From positions 1 through 64,000 of the forward strand of contig JAQNDB010000172.1 of the NCBI GenBank assembly GCA_029204045.2: DNA of 64,000 bases, written 5' to 3'. Below the pieces are notes generated by a model that saw nothing but the letters and a program-made list of their open reading frames with translations, ran no database searches and had not been told where the DNA came from. The stretch comes from Tillandsia leiboldiana. Its lineage: Eukaryota; Streptophyta; Magnoliopsida; Poales; Bromeliaceae. A program made the translations under genes and the position numbers. This document shows positions 63,275 to 64,000 of the stretch, piece by piece (the first letter of the stretch is position 1; the number at the start of each line of letters is the position of its first letter).

Positions 63275-64000
63275 TGTTACGGAATTTGAGTTGGCGTAGT
63301 TTCGTGAAAGTCTCAAGTCTTGAAGATTGAAGGTGAAGAAAGTTGGATCATTTAACTCAATCTCAAGAAAGAAGAATTCAAAAGGATCAGGTATGTTTAA
63401 CTAAAGATTTTGTGTGATCCGAATACTTCTTGTAGTGTAGAAACACTTGGAAGAATCTTTCATTGCATAAAAATCAAAAACTGGACTTGGGACATGTTCA
63501 GGATCCGGATCAGGTTGTTCGATCCGGATCCCGAAGGTGGTTCGTTCATACACCAGTTCAATCCGGATCGTAGTCTCTTGATCCGGATCCCGAACAGTGA
63601 GTTTACCATTTTCCTTGAACGATCCGGATCATGCTTCGCAATCCGGATCCCGAACGTTGATGTTTGGTAAACTGTATGAACGATCCGGATCATGCACTTC
63701 GATCCGGATCCCGAACCTTCGTTTTTCTGGAACTGGCTGACTCGTTACGACGATCCGGATCACAGCTAGTCCGATCCGGATCGCCGTCCGTAAAATTTCC
63801 AGAAATGTTAGGTTTTGGATTCTTATCTCCTTCCTAGGGTTTCTAACCTATAAATACACCCTATGATTCTTTTTCTAGGGTGAATCCACTGTGAATCGAT
63901 ATAGCCGTCATTTTCATATATCATCTTTTACGGCTATAGATCCACATATAGAGAAGAAAGGAAATCATTAGAGAATACTCTATGTTTCTTCATCTATATT
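63275..64000 (+). mobile_element. H: 5' part of a C-family Sirevirus LTR, cut by the window end
   Basis: Starts TGTTACGGAATTTGAG like C. Likely target copy CATTC (63270-63274). Five pairs of GATCCGGATC palindromes at about 63500-63785, TATA CCTATAAATAC at 63847-63857. Whether a full element follows cannot be seen. Confidence 0.88.
63847..63857 (+). promoter_or_regulatory. TATA box of LTR H
   Basis: CCTATAAATAC, same position relative to the palindromes as in C. Confidence 0.7.

Larger units (their letters stand above)
8634..64000 (+). mobile_element. X1: old Ty3/gypsy element hosting all other insertions (interrupted)
   Basis: Own sequence is 8634-10850, 29909-33036, 54114-56070 and 57475-58369; everything between is inserted. 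The parts join logically: 5' LTR end and primer-binding site (9732-9753), interior, polypurine tract and 3' LTR start TGTGAGGACCC (32345). LTR pieces on either side of each insertion are collinear with X2 or with the 5' LTR. The summed 3' LTR pieces plus the missing tail give about 4 kb. The 3' LTR end lies beyond X2 and probably beyond the window. The interior totals only about 3.5 kb and is littered with stops, so this is a dead relic. Confidence 0.8.

Noticed and set aside
1..64000. Host genes, rRNA, true tRNA genes, microRNA hairpins
   Set aside because: Every stretch can be assigned to an LTR element; no intron-exon gene, rRNA word or foldable tRNA was found by eye. A homology search could still reveal a small captured host fragment.

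Overview
This is plant nuclear DNA and, as far as I can read it, contains no host gene. The whole window is a nested stack of LTR retrotransposons: Ty3/gypsy elements resembling the Tekay/Del chromoviruses, and Ty1/copia elements of the Sirevirus type. Every readable primer-binding site matches plant initiator-Met tRNA (TGGTATCAGAG). Long GC-rich LTRs, AAAGGGGGAGA polypurine tracts, a chromodomain-like integrase tail and env-like ORFs all point to an angiosperm with a repeat-rich genome. I cannot name the species.

Layout. One old, decayed gypsy element (called X1, + strand, LTRs of about 4 kb) carries everything to the right of 8634. Its 5' LTR runs 8634-9732, its interior is 9733-10850 plus 29909-32344, and its 3' LTR survives in pieces at 32345-33036, 54114-56070 and 57475-58369. 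Inserted into it are: element A (Tekay-like, + strand, from before the window to 8633); B1 (Sirevirus, + strand, 10851-29903, TSD CGTGC); E (Tekay-like, - strand, 33037-54113); G (solo Sirevirus LTR, 56071-57474, TSD GAGTT); and X2 (a second X-family element, - strand, from 58370). Third-level insertions are C (Sirevirus, - strand, 13820-24606, TSD AAGGA) inside the B1 gag, D (Tekay-like, + strand, 33832-44273, TSD CAATA) inside the 3' LTR of E, and H (Sirevirus LTR, + strand, 63275 to the window end) inside X2. At the fourth level a 576-bp TRIM (39466-40041, TSD CTGGT, two 177-bp LTRs that read as identical) sits inside the D pol gene.

Coding state. C has an uninterrupted 1705-residue gag-pol and LTRs that differ by roughly 1% on a hand count, so it is the one plausibly autonomous element. 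E is close to intact (one homopolymer frameshift, one nonsense codon). A has a shredded gag and two C-to-T stop codons in pol. D lacks the capsid and protease regions and its pol is split by the TRIM. B1 lacks all of pol but keeps gag and an env-like gene. X1 and X2 are relics.

Most interesting signals. (1) In both Sireviruses the env-like ORF looks like a separate transcription unit. It is preceded by an internal region carrying the same paired CCGG palindromes as the LTR U3, a CT-rich leader, and an AU-rich candidate leader intron of similar length (365 and 383 nt) that ends 3 or 25 nt before the ATG. Further upstream lies a conserved non-coding block with a small covarying hairpin. (2) Sirevirus LTRs carry arrays of micro-hairpins with an invariant TGGATT loop and stems that differ from unit to unit yet still pair. 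(3) The A/E and D LTRs share a U5-side hairpin with compensatory changes. (4) The X LTR has a palindrome upstream of its TATA box whose arms changed sequence but still pair. These are readings by eye and need alignments, RNA data and covariation tests.
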